From DATGZX01 sp035296965 (GTDB taxonomy: Bacteria > Planctomycetota > Planctomycetia > Gemmatales > Gemmataceae), in contig DATGZX010000275.1 in the NCBI GenBank assembly GCA_035296965.1, positions 1-36,072 on the forward strand: 36,072 nt of DNA. The letters run 5' to 3'. Shown one piece after another: positions 34,490-36,072 of the stretch. The number at the start of each line of letters is the position of its first letter. The first letter of the stretch is position 1. Under the pieces are notes generated by a model. It searched no databases. It saw nothing but the letters and a program-made list of their open reading frames with translations, and was not told the origin of the DNA. The position numbers and the translations under genes are program-made.

Positions 34490-35887
34490 GTGATCGACCT
34501 GAACATGACCAGGGCCACGCGGGCGGGCCTGAACTTGCTCGCACTGATCGGCGTGGTCGTGTCTCTGCGCTGGGGTGAATCCATCTTTGTGCCGACGGTG
34601 ATCGCGGGGATGCTGGCAGCCCTGCTTTGGCCCGCGGCGCAATGGCTGAACCGGCGCTGGCGCATTCCCTGGGGCATCTCGTGCATGTTGGTGGTCACGG
34701 GCGTGGTCTTCGTCAACCTGGGGATCACCCTCGGGTTCACCCTGGCACTTACAAAGATCGTTCAGGAACTGCCCGATCCGCGGACGCAAGAGGGCCAGGA
34801 ACAACTTTACCAAAGCATCCGCCGGCCGATGGAGAGGCTGCCCGACCGCTTCATTCATGAGTATTTCACGCGAACGGAGCCCCCCAAGGAGTTAGTCGCC
34901 GACAAACCGAAGGACGCCAAGGTTCAGAATGACAAGCCAGTCGAACCTACTCGGCCCAAAAACGGAACTGTGGACAAGGCGAAGGACAGTACGCCCGAGA
35001 ACGCCAAGGCACCCGAGGGCGAGAAAAATGGCGGAGAGCAGGCGAACAGTTTGCGCGAAGGCAGGGTCTTCGGCCTCCTCAATGTCGCGCTGAACCCCGA
35101 AAAGGGGTACATCATTACCATCCTTTGGGGAATTACGGAGTTTGGCTATACCTGGCTGTGGAAATGGGTGCTGATCATGTTCATTCTTCTCTTCCTGATG
35201 ATGGAAGGAAGAATGCTGATCCGGCGCATCGTCGAGATCTTTGGTCCAAGCGAGGAGGCTCAAGCAAAGGCCATTGCTTCGCTATCCGACATGACCCGCC
35301 AGGTCCGCACCTATCTCGTCTGGCGAACCATCATCAATTTCGGGCTGGGGCTGATCGTGGGCATCGTTTACCACGCGCTCAACCTCAATCACGCCTGGAC
35401 ATGGGCGCTGTTGACGGCGGTGCTCTGCTATATCCCCTACCTGGGGCCCATCGTCGCCGGCATCCCGCCGCTCTTCGATGGGTTGGTCAACTGTCCCGAG
35501 CCCTGGTGGGTCCTGGGGATTCTGGTCTTCTACGTGGCGCTCATCACGCTGGAGGGCTATGTTGTCGTGCCCGTGGTCATGGGCCGGAGCATGGAGATGA
35601 ATGCCACGACGGTCATGCTTTCCTGCCTCTTCTGGGACCTGGTGTGGGGACTTCCCGGTTTGTTCCTGGCCATGCCCTTGATGGCTGCGCTCAAAGCCGT
35701 GTGCGCTCATGTGCCTGGTTGGGAGATCTGGGCAAATCTAATGAGTGCCCGCGGGTCGGAGGCGCCGGTGGAGATCAAGAAGCTGGTACCTCCACCGCGC
35801 GATCCGATGGAGGACACACAAATCCTCTCGCCGGCGGAGTCGGAAGCCATCGCCCAGCAACAGCAAAAGGTGTTCGAGAAGAAGTAA
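34490..35887 (+). CDS. AI-2E-family transporter-like membrane protein
   Basis: 465 residues; GTG at 34490 with GGAGG 5 nt upstream. About seven hydrophobic segments: LNLLALIGVVVSLRWG, VIAGMLAALLWPA, ISCMLVVTGVVFVNLGITLG, then VLIMFILLFLMMEGRML, INFGLGLIVGIVYHALN, WTWALLTAVLCYIPYLGPIV and LVWGLPGLFLAMPLMAALKA. The Y(I)PYLGPI and GLPGLFLAMPL stretches are signatures of AI-2E/PerM-type permeases. Between the third and fourth segments lies a hydrophilic Lys/Pro/Glu-rich insert (~125-190) not typical of the family. The C-terminal tail is charged. Substrate unknown; AI-2 export should not be assumed. Confidence 0.88.
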   Translation: MIDLNMTRATRAGLNLLALIGVVVSLRWGESIFVPTVIAGMLAALLWPAAQWLNRRWRIPWGISCMLVVTGVVFVNLGITLGFTLALTKIVQELPDPRTQEGQEQLYQSIRRPMERLPDRFIHEYFTRTEPPKELVADKPKDAKVQNDKPVEPTRPKNGTVDKAKDSTPENAKAPEGEKNGGEQANSLREGRVFGLLNVALNPEKGYIITILWGITEFGYTWLWKWVLIMFILLFLMMEGRMLIRRIVEIFGPSEEAQAKAIASLSDMTRQVRTYLVWRTIINFGLGLIVGIVYHALNLNHAWTWALLTAVLCYIPYLGPIVAGIPPLFDGLVNCPEPWWVLGILVFYVALITLEGYVVVPVVMGRSMEMNATTVMLSCLFWDLVWGLPGLFLAMPLMAALKAVCAHVPGWEIWANLMSARGSEAPVEIKKLVPPPRDPMEDTQILSPAESEAIAQQQQKVFEKK

Positions 35888-36045
35888 CCGCCACCACATT
35901 GTGGCTGGCGCCTAATTTTGCGCCAAAACTTGTGTTGGGTGAAACTATGAAGGAGGCCGAAGCCGACTGGTGGAGTCCTTTGAGTTCGTGGTAAACCGGA
36001 TATTGCGTGTTTAACAATATCAGTTTCCACAAAAGGAGAACCACC
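35888..36045 (+). mobile_element. Probable left end of an IS110-type element
   Basis: The 158 bp before the transposase start hold two hairpins near the AI-2E stop (CCAC-ATT-GTGG inside CGCCA..TGGCG, and GGCGC...GCGCC), which may terminate the upstream gene, and then sequence without coding potential. In IS110-group elements this side carries the bridge RNA that guides recombination. The exact element boundary cannot be fixed because IS110 elements lack terminal inverted repeats. Confidence 0.4.
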
Positions 36046-36072
36046 GTGAAGTACGTCGGCATCGACCTCCAC
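36046..36072 (+). CDS. IS110-type transposase, first nine codons (partial)
   Basis: GTG at 36046 with AAAAGGAGAACCACC before it; the visible residues MKYVGIDLH are the start of the RuvC-like DEDD domain of IS110 transposases, including the first catalytic Asp. The gene continues beyond the window. Confidence 0.65.

Noticed and set aside
34490..35887. Autoinducer-2 exporter
   Set aside because: The family name reflects one member; other members move ions or are uncharacterised, and no quorum-sensing gene is nearby.

Overview
The window looks like a chromosomal segment of a planctomycete, probably of the Gemmataceae type. The basis is a PVC-type HEAT/c-type cytochrome dehydrogenase-like protein next to an SGNH hydrolase, an FHA protein with a membrane-anchored Ser/Thr kinase, an ECF sigma factor with a zinc-binding anti-sigma-like partner, many secreted proteins, GC-rich sequence, and numerous imperfect palindromic repeats (REP/REPIN-like) between and even inside genes. 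This is inference from gene content; no rRNA or tRNA gene was seen.

Region 1 (1-11415, mostly minus strand) is accessory and holds the most interesting material. A 972-residue protein (5642-2724) joins a complete lambda-type phage portal to a linker, a conserved pre-toxin domain and a HELGH zinc-peptidase domain. A small gene follows 19 bp later and is the candidate immunity gene. Next comes an orphan cassette (2076-129): a piece of the same portal gene, the same pre-toxin domain, a different C-terminal domain (PD-(D/E)xK nuclease-like) and the start of its own small partner gene, which runs off the window at base 1. A third portal fragment (6467-5835) lies upstream of the full-length gene. 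This is the layout of Rhs/CdiA toxins with displaced C-terminal modules, but built on a phage portal. Further along, a gene for an HNH-type nuclease toxin with another N-terminal region (11247-9805) shares about 170 bp of leader and its first residues with the portal fusion. No other phage structural genes are visible. The same region holds a secreted small protein, an IS701-like transposase remnant, an S33-type hydrolase and a coupled RelE-like/Shedu-like gene pair.

Region 2 (11583-14103) carries glycogen debranching enzyme glgX and a Dabb-family protein. Region 3 (14493-20516, plus strand) is a signalling block: coiled-coil membrane protein, TPR/FHA protein, transmembrane Ser/Thr kinase, small membrane protein, ECF sigma factor and HxxxCxxC anti-sigma-like protein.

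Region 4 (20517-30138) contains composite palindromic repeats, a secreted YncE-like beta-propeller, a secreted small-domain protein, and on the minus strand an amidohydrolase, an SGNH hydrolase and the PVC cytochrome protein. The last two overlap by ATGA, and a repeat lies in frame immediately after the cytochrome start codon.

Region 5 (30195-36072) has a Dps-like ferritin with a plant-type [2Fe-2S] ferredoxin, an outer-membrane-like protein, a CheY-like regulator, folD, an AI-2E-family permease with a long charged insert, and the first nine codons of an IS110-type transposase at the right edge.
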